Assembly (NCBI RefSeq): GCF_947259555.1 | Contig: NZ_CAMYMD010000101.1 | Coordinates: 1-64,000, forward strand | Origin: an uncultured Roseovarius sp. | GTDB lineage: Bacteria; Pseudomonadota; Alphaproteobacteria; Rhodobacterales; Rhodobacteraceae | DNA: 64,000 nucleotides | Direction: 5' to 3' | In this document: one piece after another, positions 20,040-29,125 of the stretch | Layout of the letters: every line of letters begins with the position of its first letter | Numbering within the stretch: position 1 is the stretch's first letter | Notes under the pieces: generated by a model | Database searches by the model: none | Told to the model about the DNA's origin: nothing | What the model saw: the letters and a program-made list of their open reading frames with translations, nothing else | Position numbers and translations under genes: made by a program

Positions 20040-21014
20040 TTACCACCGCAGGACGACCGAACCCCAAGCCAGACCTCCGCCAATCGCTTCGGTCACGAGC
20101 AGGTCGCCCGGCTTGATCTTGCCCTGTTCAACGCCGACCGAGAGCGCCAGAGGGATAGAGGCCGCCGAGGTGTTGCCGTGATCCTGGACGGTGACGATCA
20201 CGCGGTCCATGGGCAGGCCCATCTTCTTGGCGGTCCCCTGAATGATACGGATATTGGCCTGATGGGGTACGATCCAGTCGACATCCGGCCCTGACAGACC
20301 GATCTTTTCTAGCGCCGTTTCAGCCGTCGATGTCAGTTTTTCCACCGCCTGACGGAACAGCGGATTGCCCTGCATACGCAACTTGCCTGCGTTCCCTGTG
20401 GTCGATACGCCGCCATCGACATAGAGCATCTCGCGATATCGCCCGTCGGAGTTCAAATCGCTCGAGAGAATGCCCCGGTCGCTGGTTTCTCCGGTGCCGT
20501 CCTGCGCCCCGAGGATCATAGCACCCGCGCCATCCCCGAACAGAACGCAAGTCGAGCGGTCCGTCCAGTCCATGATCCGACTGAATGTCTCGGCCCCTAT
20601 GATCAGCAGGCGGCGTGCCTGACCTGTGAGAATGAGAGCGTTGGCCGTGGTCATCGCGTATATGAACCCGGCGCAAACCGCCTGAACGTCAAACCCGAAG
20701 CCGTGGGCCATGCCGAGCTCTTTTTGCACCATGGTCGCCACTGACGGGAATGTGAGATCCGGCGTCGATGTGGCCACGACAATGCCGTCTATGTCCTGCG
20801 GCGACAGTCCGGCATGCGCGAGCGCGGCGCGGGCGGCGTTGACCGCCAGGTCCGAGGTGCTCTGGCCCTCTGCCGCAAAGCGTCTCCGCTCGATACCGGA
20901 TCGGGTGCGTATCCACTCGTCCGATGTATCCAGCGTTTTTTCAAACTCAGCGTTGGGGACGATGCGTTCTGGCAGATAGTGGCCGATTCCCTCGACAACA
21001 GCACGTAGGGTCAT
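20040..21014 (-). CDS. fabH: Beta-ketoacyl-ACP synthase III
   Basis: TSDEWIRTRSGIERR, QAVCAGFIYAM, VPHQANIRI, HGNTSAASIPLAL. Confidence 0.96.
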   Translation of the reverse strand: MTLRAVVEGIGHYLPERIVPNAEFEKTLDTSDEWIRTRSGIERRRFAAEGQSTSDLAVNAARAALAHAGLSPQDIDGIVVATSTPDLTFPSVATMVQKELGMAHGFGFDVQAVCAGFIYAMTTANALILTGQARRLLIIGAETFSRIMDWTDRSTCVLFGDGAGAMILGAQDGTGETSDRGILSSDLNSDGRYREMLYVDGGVSTTGNAGKLRMQGNPLFRQAVEKLTSTAETALEKIGLSGPDVDWIVPHQANIRIIQGTAKKMGLPMDRVIVTVQDHGNTSAASIPLALSVGVEQGKIKPGDLLVTEAIGGGLAWGSVVLRW

Positions 21015-22117
21015 TCAGCTTCACCCTCGGTTTGAGCCTCGGTCGGGCTATCCTGATCGACCATCGAAGCAGAGGCAACCCGCGCGGCTAATTTATCTGA
21101 GAACCCCGATTGCGCCAGTTCGAAGGCAAGTTTGATCGCCGAGGAAACACCGGTTGCATCGGCAGAGCCATGCGATTTGACGACAGTCCCGTTTAACCCG
21201 AGGAAAACGCCGCCGTTGGCGCGTCGGGGATCGACACGTTTCTTGAGGCGTTGCAAAGATGTGTAGGCGAGCACGGAGGCCAGCCGCGACAGCGGTGAAT
21301 AGGCAAAAGCCTCTTTCAGGAGGTCGCCCACAAGTTTGGCCGTGCCCTCGCCGGTCTTGAGAGCAACATTGCCCGTGAAACCGTCGGTCACGATCACGTC
21401 GCAGGTGGTGCCGGGCAGGTCGCGACCCTCGACAAAGCCTACGAATTCGAAATCCGACTGCTTGGCATTCGCCGCGATCAGGTCGTACGCTTCCTTGAGT
21501 TCGGCCCGGCCCTTGTGTTCTTCGGTGCCCACGTTGAGCAGTCCGATGCGCGGACAAGCAAGACCAAAGCCATTGCGTGCGTAGGACGCGCCCATGAGTG
21601 CATATTGCATCAGGTCCTTGGCGTCCGCGCGGATATCGGCGCCGCCATCAAGCATTATGTTATGTTTTTGTGGGTTCTGCGAGGGCCACATCACCGCTAT
21701 CGCGGGGCGATAGATACCCGGCAGCTTCCGCAACCGGATCACGGACATCAGCATCAGCGCGCCGGTATTGCCACACGAGACGCAGACGGTCGCCTGTCCG
21801 TTGCGCACGGATTCGAGCGCTGACCACATCGAGGTCTGCTTGCCGTGGCGCACCACTTGGCTCGGCTTGTCCTCCATGGTCACGACTTCGGGCGCGTGGC
21901 GCAGTTCGCACCGCTCGGCCAGTCCGCGCTTCTTGTCGATCAGGCGCTGCAATTCCTCGCCGGGGCCATGCACGATGAACCCGATATCGGGATTCTTGGC
22001 GGCAGAATGCGCAATGCCGGCGACAACAGCCGCCGGACCCTGATCGCCGCCCATCGCGTCAACCGAGATAATGGTGCGCCCTGCACCCGCCTGTGGTTGG
22101 TCCGTGAGAGCGGTCAT
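21011..22117 (-). CDS. plsX: Phosphate acyltransferase
   Basis: ISVDAMGGDQGPAAVVAG, VSCGNTGALM, LLNVGTEEHKG. Confidence 0.95.
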   Translation of the reverse strand: MTALTDQPQAGAGRTIISVDAMGGDQGPAAVVAGIAHSAAKNPDIGFIVHGPGEELQRLIDKKRGLAERCELRHAPEVVTMEDKPSQVVRHGKQTSMWSALESVRNGQATVCVSCGNTGALMLMSVIRLRKLPGIYRPAIAVMWPSQNPQKHNIMLDGGADIRADAKDLMQYALMGASYARNGFGLACPRIGLLNVGTEEHKGRAELKEAYDLIAANAKQSDFEFVGFVEGRDLPGTTCDVIVTDGFTGNVALKTGEGTAKLVGDLLKEAFAYSPLSRLASVLAYTSLQRLKKRVDPRRANGGVFLGLNGTVVKSHGSADATGVSSAIKLAFELAQSGFSDKLAARVASASMVDQDSPTEAQTEGEAE

Positions 22118-22140
22118 GCAGCAATTCGCCTATTGTGCGT

Positions 22141-22347
22141 TCAGGCCGCGTCGTCTTCCAGATCGATCTCTTCCACCAGCGCGACGACTTCACGGTCCGC
22201 GTAGTGCCCGCAGGCCGCACAGACATGGTGGGGGCGCTTGAGCTCACCGCAATTGGGGCATTCATTCGGATTGCCCGCGACCAGCGAGTCATGCGCACGG
22301 CGGTTGTTGCGGCGCGATTTCGATACTTTGTTCTGTTGGACGGCCAT
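22141..22347 (-). CDS. rpmF: 50S ribosomal protein L32
   Basis: [42 protein letters not shown]. Confidence 0.96.
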   Translation of the reverse strand: MAVQQNKVSKSRRNNRRAHDSLVAGNPNECPNCGELKRPHHVCAACGHYADREVVALVEEIDLEDDAA

Positions 22348-22500
22348 GTCGCAACCTCAATTCCTATGGGCCATCAGGCCCTGTTTCACGGGTGTTCGCG
22401 GCTCTTAATCCGTTACGAGCCGCCGGTTCAACCCCAAATTCCGGTGAGAGCGCGAAAATACAGAGATTTGAAGCCGGGGCAAGCGATTCTTGAGGCGCGC

Positions 22501-23058
22501 TCAGTCGTCCTTTTTCAGCTTGTCGCGAAGACCGGCCAATGCGGCAAAGGGCTTGACCTCTTCGTCGCGTATCGGTTCGGCACCGCTCTCTGTCACACTC
22601 ATCTCGCCCAATTCCGCGCCCTCGCTGCGTGGCCAGTCCGGAAGCGCCAGCGCCAATGCCTCGATCATGACGCGGCGCAGGTCAATTTCCCTGGGCAAAG
22701 GCTCTTGCGTGTCGTCTTCGGGCATCTCGATTTCGCCGCCCGCATCCTCGATCATGGTTTCGTGCTCGGGCGTGAAGCGGCGCGTCACCGCCGTGTCGAT
22801 GCGTGTGCTCACCGGGTCCAGCGTCACGACGCAAGGCTGGGTGACTGTTGCCCCCAGATCCGCCTGCAAGAGCCAGTCTTTGCGACCTTCCGCCCGTATC
22901 TCTCCGCGAAACCGGAGTTTTCGCAGTCCGAGCAGGTCCAGACCGTCGGCGATACGCTCCATTTCCTCTGCATTCGGAGCCAGATCGAACACCGAGGGCC
23001 GCTTTGGCGAGAGGTCGGCCACGCGTATAATCTCGGGCTTTTGCGGGTGCTGTGCCAT
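22501..23058 (-). CDS. DUF177/YceD-family protein
   Basis: 185 aa; QPCVVTLDPVSTRIDTAVTRRFTP; upstream of rpmF. Confidence 0.8.
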   Translation of the reverse strand: MAQHPQKPEIIRVADLSPKRPSVFDLAPNAEEMERIADGLDLLGLRKLRFRGEIRAEGRKDWLLQADLGATVTQPCVVTLDPVSTRIDTAVTRRFTPEHETMIEDAGGEIEMPEDDTQEPLPREIDLRRVMIEALALALPDWPRSEGAELGEMSVTESGAEPIRDEEVKPFAALAGLRDKLKKDD

Positions 23059-23146
23059 CTTTCGCCTCGCTTCCTTTCTTGAACATTCGCATCACCTTGT
23101 TGTAAGCGGGATAAAAGCCGCGCGCGGCCAAGACAAGAGGGCAGAG

Positions 23147-23605
23147 ATGACAGCGATCCGAAACCGATTGGTCAGCGCCATGGCGCTTTGCTGTCTGATC
23201 CTTGTCACCGGCTGCTCCGCCACCTATCGCAATCATGGTTACGTGCCACTCGAAGAGGATCTGCAAAACCTCATCGTCGGCGTAGATACGCGGGCGACTG
23301 TGGATGATGTCGTCGGTCCGCCATCGCTCTCGGGGGTGCAGGCGGATGGTAATTACTACTATGTGCGCAGCCGCATCCGGGAATTTGGCATGTTCCAGCC
23401 AAAAGTCGTGGAGCGGCAGGTTCTTGCGATCTCATTCAACGACGATGACACGATCGCGAATATCGAGAGCTTTGGGCTTGAGGCCGGTCGCATCGTGCCG
23501 CTGGCGCGCCGCGTCACTGATTCCTCGGTGGTCGACAACGGCTTCCTGCGTCAGATCCTGAGCAATATCGGCGCCATCAATCCGATTGATGCCTTCGAAG
23601 GGTAG
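23147..23605 (+). CDS. bamE: Outer membrane protein assembly factor BamE-like lipoprotein
   Basis: Lipobox LILVTGCSA; GVDTRATVDDVVGPPSLSGV, YYYVRSRIREFGMFQPKVVERQVLAISFNDDDTI. Confidence 0.85.
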   Translation: MTAIRNRLVSAMALCCLILVTGCSATYRNHGYVPLEEDLQNLIVGVDTRATVDDVVGPPSLSGVQADGNYYYVRSRIREFGMFQPKVVERQVLAISFNDDDTIANIESFGLEAGRIVPLARRVTDSSVVDNGFLRQILSNIGAINPIDAFEG

Positions 23606-23682
23606 ACCGATCACGCAGTCGTCACATCTTGCATGCAAAAGCCTCCGCGACTAAGCTCGAGCGGCGCAATTGGGATTGCAGC

Positions 23683-24420
23683 ATGCCAGGCTTTCACGAA
23701 ACGCGGTACCGGGCTCGAATTGCCGTCACGCCCGAGGATCTGCAGTCGGCACAACGGTTGCGGGCGCTGTGTTTCCTCGGGGATGTAACACAGCTCGATC
23801 ATGACCATTTTGACGACCTTTGCACGCATGTAATGATCGAGAAGACCGCAACCGGCGAGCTTGTGTGCTGTTTCCGAATTCTCATGCTGACCGGAGGCTG
23901 CGAAATCGCTCAGAGCTATTCGGCACAGTTTTACGAACTCTCGGCACTTGGGGATTTTCAGGGCAAGATGGCCGAACTGGGTCGCTTCTGCATCGCTCCG
24001 GGCTTGACCGATCCGGATATCCTGCGCGTGGCGTGGGGCGCGATGACCCGCTTTGTCGAAGAGAACCATGTTGAGATGCTGTTTGGCTGTTCGTCTTTCA
24101 AAGGGGTGGAGACCGACGCGTATCTTGATGCGTTCGCGGTCTTGCGTGCCCGCCACCTCGCTCCGCGTCGTTGGTGGCCTCGCGTCAAGTCGCCGAGTGT
24201 CTTTCGCTTTGCGCGTGCCCTCGAACGGCACAAGCCCGACCTCAAAGTCGCCATGCGCCGCATGCCGCCCCTGTTGCGCACCTATCTCATGATGGGAGGC
24301 TGGGTCAGCGATCATGCCGTGATAGACCGTCAGCTCGACACCCTGCATGTCTTTACCGGTGTCGAAATAAGAGCGATTCCCGATGCGCGCAAACGCGTAT
24401 TGAGAGGCCTCGCGATCTGA
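23683..24420 (+). CDS. olsB: OlsB-like GNAT acyltransferase (ornithine N-acyltransferase)
   Basis: RYRARIAVTPEDLQSAQRLRALCF...AELGRFCIAPGLTDPDILRVAWGAM...LFGCSSFKG. Confidence 0.75.
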   Translation: MPGFHETRYRARIAVTPEDLQSAQRLRALCFLGDVTQLDHDHFDDLCTHVMIEKTATGELVCCFRILMLTGGCEIAQSYSAQFYELSALGDFQGKMAELGRFCIAPGLTDPDILRVAWGAMTRFVEENHVEMLFGCSSFKGVETDAYLDAFAVLRARHLAPRRWWPRVKSPSVFRFARALERHKPDLKVAMRRMPPLLRTYLMMGGWVSDHAVIDRQLDTLHVFTGVEIRAIPDARKRVLRGLAI

Positions 24421-24461
24421 CGTCTCTTGACGGTGCCGGGACAGCGGGATAGCCCGCCCAC

Positions 24462-26276
24462 ATGGCACGCGCACCCCTTCTCCAACTCAACGACATCTCT
24501 CTCACCTTTGGGGGAGAGCCGGTCTTTCATGATCTGTCTCTCGTGGTTCAGCCCGGTGACAGGGTTGCCCTCGTCGGGCGCAACGGCTCGGGAAAATCCA
24601 CCTTGATGAAGGTGATGGCGGGGCTGGTCGAGCCGGATCGTGGGGCGCGCATAGCGACGCCGGGCACAAGCGTCGGCTACATGGAGCAAGAGCCAGAGAT
24701 GGATGGGTTCGCGACGCTGGGAGACTTCGCATCGAGCGAGCTCGACGCGGGTGAGCTGTACCGCGTGGAAATGGCGGGAGAGGGTCTCAAGTTTGATCCG
24801 GCGCGCCCTGTCGCGACGGCCTCGGGCGGAGAGCGACGGCGTGCGGCACTGGCCAAGCTGATGGCGGAGGCGCCTGATCTCATGCTGCTCGATGAGCCAA
24901 CGAACCACCTCGACATCGAGGCAATAGCGTGGCTCGAAACCCAGCTGCGCGAGACTCGCAAAGGCTTTGTTCTGATCAGTCACGATCGCGCATTTCTGCG
25001 TGAGCTTAGCCGCGCAACCCTCTGGATTGACAGGGGTATGGCTCGTCGGCAGGAAAAGGGCTTCGAACATTTTGAGGCATGGCGTGACAAGGTTTGGGAG
25101 GAAGAGGATCAACAGCGTCACAAACTGGACCGCAAGATCAAGTCCGAGGCCCGTTGGGCCGTGGAGGGCATCAGCGCTCGTCGCAAGCGAAATCAGGGGC
25201 GAGTGCGCGCGTTGCAACAGTTGCGCGCTGAGCGAAGTGGCCAGATCCGGCGTCAGGGCACCGCAGCCATGGCGCTCGATTCCGGCCCGTCATCGGGCCG
25301 CAAGGTGATCGAAGCGGACGGAATTTCAAAGCGTTATGACGATAAGATTATCTTGCGGGAATTCAGCATCAAGATCCTGCGGGGCGACCGGGTGGCGTTT
25401 GTCGGGCCCAACGGAGTTGGCAAGACAACGCTCTTGAAGATGCTGCTCAAAGAGATCGAGACAGACACTGGAACGGTCACCCACGGCACGAATCTCGTGC
25501 CGGCTGTATTCGATCAGGCGCGCGCGCAGCTCGCTCCCGAGATGAGCCTTTGGGAAAGCCTGACAGGCGATATCGACATGCGGGTATCAGGGCAGGCGGA
25601 TCAGGTTTTGGTGCGCGGACAGCCGCGCCACGTTGTCGGCTATCTCAAAGACTTCCTCTTCGACGAGCGGCAAGTCAGGGCGCCGGTCAAGTCCTTGTCT
25701 GGCGGTGAAAAAGCCCGATTGCTTCTGGCCAAGCTGATGGCGCGAGAGAGCAACCTTTTAGTGCTCGACGAGCCGACCAACGATCTTGACATCGAGACGC
25801 TGGATCTCTTGCAGGAGCTGCTGGACGATTATGATGGCACGGTTCTTCTCGTCAGCCATGATCGTGATTTTCTCGATCGGGTTGCGACCACCACCATCGC
25901 GATGGAGGGCGACGGACGTGCCACTGCCTATGCCGGGGGCTGGACGGATTACCGCGCACAGCGCGGCCGTGATGAGCCAGAAGATGTGTCTAAAAAGCAA
26001 AACAAAACAGAGGCTAAAGCGGCAGACTTAAAGAAAAAGCAGCATGTGCAGCGCCTCAGTTTCACCGAAAATCACAGATTGGAGGAGTTGCCGACAGTGT
26101 TGGAGCGGCTTCAAGCTGAGATGAAAAAGCTGGAAGATTTGCTTGCTGATCCCGAGCTATTCACCCGCGAACCGGTGAAGTTCAGGAAGGCGACAGAGGC
26201 ACTCGCCGCGCGCCAAAAGGCGCTTGCTGAGGCTGAAGAAGAATGGCTGGCTCTCGCGGAGAAGTCCGAGGGCTGA
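24462..26276 (+). CDS. ABC-F family ATPase (Uup-like)
   Basis: Two ABC cassettes (GRNGSGKST, GPNGVGKTT; ASGGERRRAAL, LSGGEKARLLLAKL); C-terminal coiled coil. Confidence 0.92.
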   Translation: MARAPLLQLNDISLTFGGEPVFHDLSLVVQPGDRVALVGRNGSGKSTLMKVMAGLVEPDRGARIATPGTSVGYMEQEPEMDGFATLGDFASSELDAGELYRVEMAGEGLKFDPARPVATASGGERRRAALAKLMAEAPDLMLLDEPTNHLDIEAIAWLETQLRETRKGFVLISHDRAFLRELSRATLWIDRGMARRQEKGFEHFEAWRDKVWEEEDQQRHKLDRKIKSEARWAVEGISARRKRNQGRVRALQQLRAERSGQIRRQGTAAMALDSGPSSGRKVIEADGISKRYDDKIILREFSIKILRGDRVAFVGPNGVGKTTLLKMLLKEIETDTGTVTHGTNLVPAVFDQARAQLAPEMSLWESLTGDIDMRVSGQADQVLVRGQPRHVVGYLKDFLFDERQVRAPVKSLSGGEKARLLLAKLMARESNLLVLDEPTNDLDIETLDLLQELLDDYDGTVLLVSHDRDFLDRVATTTIAMEGDGRATAYAGGWTDYRAQRGRDEPEDVSKKQNKTEAKAADLKKKQHVQRLSFTENHRLEELPTVLERLQAEMKKLEDLLADPELFTREPVKFRKATEALAARQKALAEAEEEWLALAEKSEG

Positions 26277-26319
26277 TTTCCCCTGTAGTTGCTGCGTTTG
26301 CACGGCTATGCTCACATGC

Positions 26320-27105
26320 ATGAGCACATCCGACCGCAGTATTCGAGACCGTATCCGGCTCCTCTATGAAGGGCGTAGCAAACGCGCGACGCGGTTTCGC
26401 TATGCGTTGCTTGTCTTCGATGCAGTCACGATCATCTTCTTTCTCGCCACGGCGACACTGGCTCTGAGCCCCGCGTTGATTGCGTCGGATGCCTGTATCG
26501 CGATCTTGATCCTTTTGGACTTCGCGTGCCGCCTTTGGATCGCTGATAACAAGCTCAAGCATTTGCGCCAGCTCTATGTCCTTGTCGATCTTGTGGTGAT
26601 CGCCTCGCTTCTGGCCGCCCCGTTTCTGGGGCAGGGTCTGGCGGCATTGCGGTTGTTGCGGGCGCTCCGATTGGTGCATTCCTACCATTTGCTGCGCGAT
26701 CTCCGGCGTGATGTCCGGGCCTTTCGGCTGCATGAGGATGCCATCATTTCCGCGGTGAATTTGCTTGTTTTCATCTTCGCAATGACTGCGCTTGTACTTT
26801 TGCTGCGCGGCGGAAAGGAACCCGGGCTCGATACCTATGTAGATGCCCTGTACTTCACTGTGACGACGCTCACGACAACGGGCTTTGGCGATATCGCCAT
26901 GACCACCGGAACAGGACGGCTCTTGGCCGTAGGGATCATGGTCGTTGGTGTCGGTCTCTTTTTGCGGCTGGCGCGGGCAATTTTTCTACCCGCCAAAGTC
27001 CGCCACAAATGTGATGGCTGTGGCCTGCTGAAACACGATCCGGATGCGATCCATTGCAAACATTGTGGCCGTGAGCTGAAAATCGAGACAGAAGGCGCAG
27101 ATTGA
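26320..27105 (+). CDS. Voltage-gated-like K+ channel with C-terminal zinc ribbon
   Basis: TTLTTTGFGD selectivity filter; C-terminal CDGCGLLKHDPDAIHCKHCGREL. Confidence 0.85.
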   Translation: MSTSDRSIRDRIRLLYEGRSKRATRFRYALLVFDAVTIIFFLATATLALSPALIASDACIAILILLDFACRLWIADNKLKHLRQLYVLVDLVVIASLLAAPFLGQGLAALRLLRALRLVHSYHLLRDLRRDVRAFRLHEDAIISAVNLLVFIFAMTALVLLLRGGKEPGLDTYVDALYFTVTTLTTTGFGDIAMTTGTGRLLAVGIMVVGVGLFLRLARAIFLPAKVRHKCDGCGLLKHDPDAIHCKHCGRELKIETEGAD

Positions 27106-27173
27106 GCCCGAGTGCGGCAATACACGCTGCGTTTCGGTCAGGGTTATTATAAAGTAAAGTGCTGTGACATTAA

Positions 27174-27929
27174 TCACTGCATCCTGAGCGCCCCGTCGAG
27201 GCGGATCACTTCGCCGTTGAGATAGCCGCATTCGACGATGAACCGCGCCAGCCGCGCGTATTCCGCCGGGTCGCCCAACCGCTTGGGAAAGGTCACCTCG
27301 GCGGCGAGGCTGTCCTGCACGTCCTGCGGCAGCCCGCGCATCATCGGGGTGGCGAAGATTCCGGGGGCGATGGCCATGACGCGAATCCCCTCGCGCGACA
27401 GATCCCGCGCCATCGGCAGCGACAGCCCGACAATTCCGCCCTTGGAGGCCGCATAGGCCGCCTGTCCCTTTTGCCCGTCAAAGGCGGCGATAGAGGCGGT
27501 GTTGACGATCACGCCGCGCGCGCCGTCGGCATCGGGGGCATTTTCGGCCATCGCGGCGGCGGCCAACCGGGCGGTATTGAACGTGCCCACGAGGTTGATG
27601 TCGATGGTGCGGCGGAAGGCGTCGAGCGGGTGCGGCCCGTCGCGGCCCAGCACCTTGGCCCCGGTGGCGATGCCGGCGCAGTTCACCGCGGTCGTGATCC
27701 TGCCCATGTTGGCCTTGGCTGTGGCGATGGCGTCACTGACCGACGCCTCGTCGGTCACGTCGGTCTCGGCGAACCCGGCGCCGATCTCCTCGGCCAGTGC
27801 GCGCCCGCGCTCGGCGTCCCGGTCGAGCAGGGTGACCTGCGCACCCGCCGCGCGGAACTGCCGCGCCGTCGCCTCGCCCAGCCCCGAGGCCCCGCCCGTG
27901 ATGATCGCCGCCGTGTCCTCGATGCGCAT
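27174..27929 (-). CDS. SDR-family dehydrogenase (3-hydroxyacyl-CoA dehydrogenase type 2-like)
   Basis: ITGGASGLGEATARQFRAAGAQVTLLDRD, NCAGIATG, AAYAASKGGIVGLSLPMARDL. Confidence 0.9.
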   Translation of the reverse strand: MRIEDTAAIITGGASGLGEATARQFRAAGAQVTLLDRDAERGRALAEEIGAGFAETDVTDEASVSDAIATAKANMGRITTAVNCAGIATGAKVLGRDGPHPLDAFRRTIDINLVGTFNTARLAAAAMAENAPDADGARGVIVNTASIAAFDGQKGQAAYAASKGGIVGLSLPMARDLSREGIRVMAIAPGIFATPMMRGLPQDVQDSLAAEVTFPKRLGDPAEYARLARFIVECGYLNGEVIRLDGALRMQ

Positions 27930-27949
27930 GCCGCTCTCCCGCGATTAAA

Positions 27950-27963
27950 TGAACATGTGTTCA
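27950..27963. promoter_or_regulatory. Inverted repeat TGAAC-N4-GTTCA upstream of the SDR gene (putative operator)
   Basis: TGAACATGTGTTCA about 20 bp upstream of the minus-strand start. Confidence 0.35.
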
Positions 27964-28032
27964 GATACCGTCTGCGTGCCGGACTGTCAAAGCCTCGGTT
28001 TCTTCTTGGCAAAAATTCCCATGATCCGCCGC

Positions 28033-29085
28033 TTACCCAATGCGCTGCCGCAACCGGGTGATCACCCCGAGGGCCACGACCGTCAGCAAGATGCGGTAGA
28101 TGTGGTGAAGGGTGACGAAGGCCGGGTTGGCCTGCAGGCTGAGCGCCACCAGCGCCATTTCGGTGACACCCCCGGGGGCGAGGCTGATCACCAGCACGTC
28201 CACCGGCTCGTTCGTCATGCCATGCAGCAGCGCGGCCAGCCCGACGCCAATCGTCAGCATGCCGCCCACCGACACCAGCGCCAGCCCGGCGCCGCGCAGC
28301 AACAGCCCCCGGCTCAGCCCGGTGAAGCGCATGCCGAGGGCCGTGCCCAGCACAATCTGCGCCAGGTTCACCAGCCATTGCGGGATGTCGAAACTGAGCC
28401 AGCCGGTCAGCGACAGCAGCGCCGCGACCGCCATCGGCCCGGTCATCTGCCCGGCTGGCAGGCGCAGGGCTTGGCCCAGCCCCAGCCCGGCCAGTCCCGC
28501 CAGCGCCACCAGCGGCAGGTCCGACCATGGCACATCGCCGCGCGCCAGGCTTTGGCCCGCCGCACTGCCCACAGGCTCCCCCAGCCAGAGCGACAGGCCC
28601 AAGGGCAGCAGCGTCACCACCACGATGATTCGCAGGAATTGCTGCATCATCAGCCGGGTCATGTCGGCGCCTGCCGCCTCGCCCATCTCGATGCTCTCGT
28701 ATAGCCCGCCGGGGGTGCTGGCGTAAAAGGCGGTGGTGCTGTCATAGCCGCCCAGGGCGCGAAACACCGCATAGCCCAGTCCATGTGCCAGCCCGACGAA
28801 GAGCGTGACCGCGCCAAGCGTCAGCGCGTAGTGATGCGCCTCGGTAAAGAGCGCGGGCGAGACCTGCGATCCGATCATCAGCCCGATGATCGCGATGAAC
28901 ACCAGCCGCATCCAGGTCGGAAAGCGGTAGCCCTGCGGCAGGTGCCGGGGCAGCGCGGTCGCGATCAGCGCGGAACAGGCGAGTGGCCCCAGCATGAAGG
29001 GCAGCGGGGTGCCAACGGCCTGCGCGGCAAACCCGGCAAGGCCCGAGAGCGCGAGCAGCGCGAGAGTGGTCAGGATATGCGGCAT
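28033..29085 (-). CDS. AbrB-family (PF05145-type) membrane protein
   Basis: About 10 hydrophobic segments; internally repeated GxPLPFMLGPL / RLPAGQMTGPMAVAALL pattern. Confidence 0.82.
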   Translation of the reverse strand: MPHILTTLALLALSGLAGFAAQAVGTPLPFMLGPLACSALIATALPRHLPQGYRFPTWMRLVFIAIIGLMIGSQVSPALFTEAHHYALTLGAVTLFVGLAHGLGYAVFRALGGYDSTTAFYASTPGGLYESIEMGEAAGADMTRLMMQQFLRIIVVVTLLPLGLSLWLGEPVGSAAGQSLARGDVPWSDLPLVALAGLAGLGLGQALRLPAGQMTGPMAVAALLSLTGWLSFDIPQWLVNLAQIVLGTALGMRFTGLSRGLLLRGAGLALVSVGGMLTIGVGLAALLHGMTNEPVDVLVISLAPGGVTEMALVALSLQANPAFVTLHHIYRILLTVVALGVITRLRQRIG

Positions 29086-29125
29086 ACCTGTCTTGAACCA
29101 CCCCGCGCGGGCGGGGGCAAGGGCC

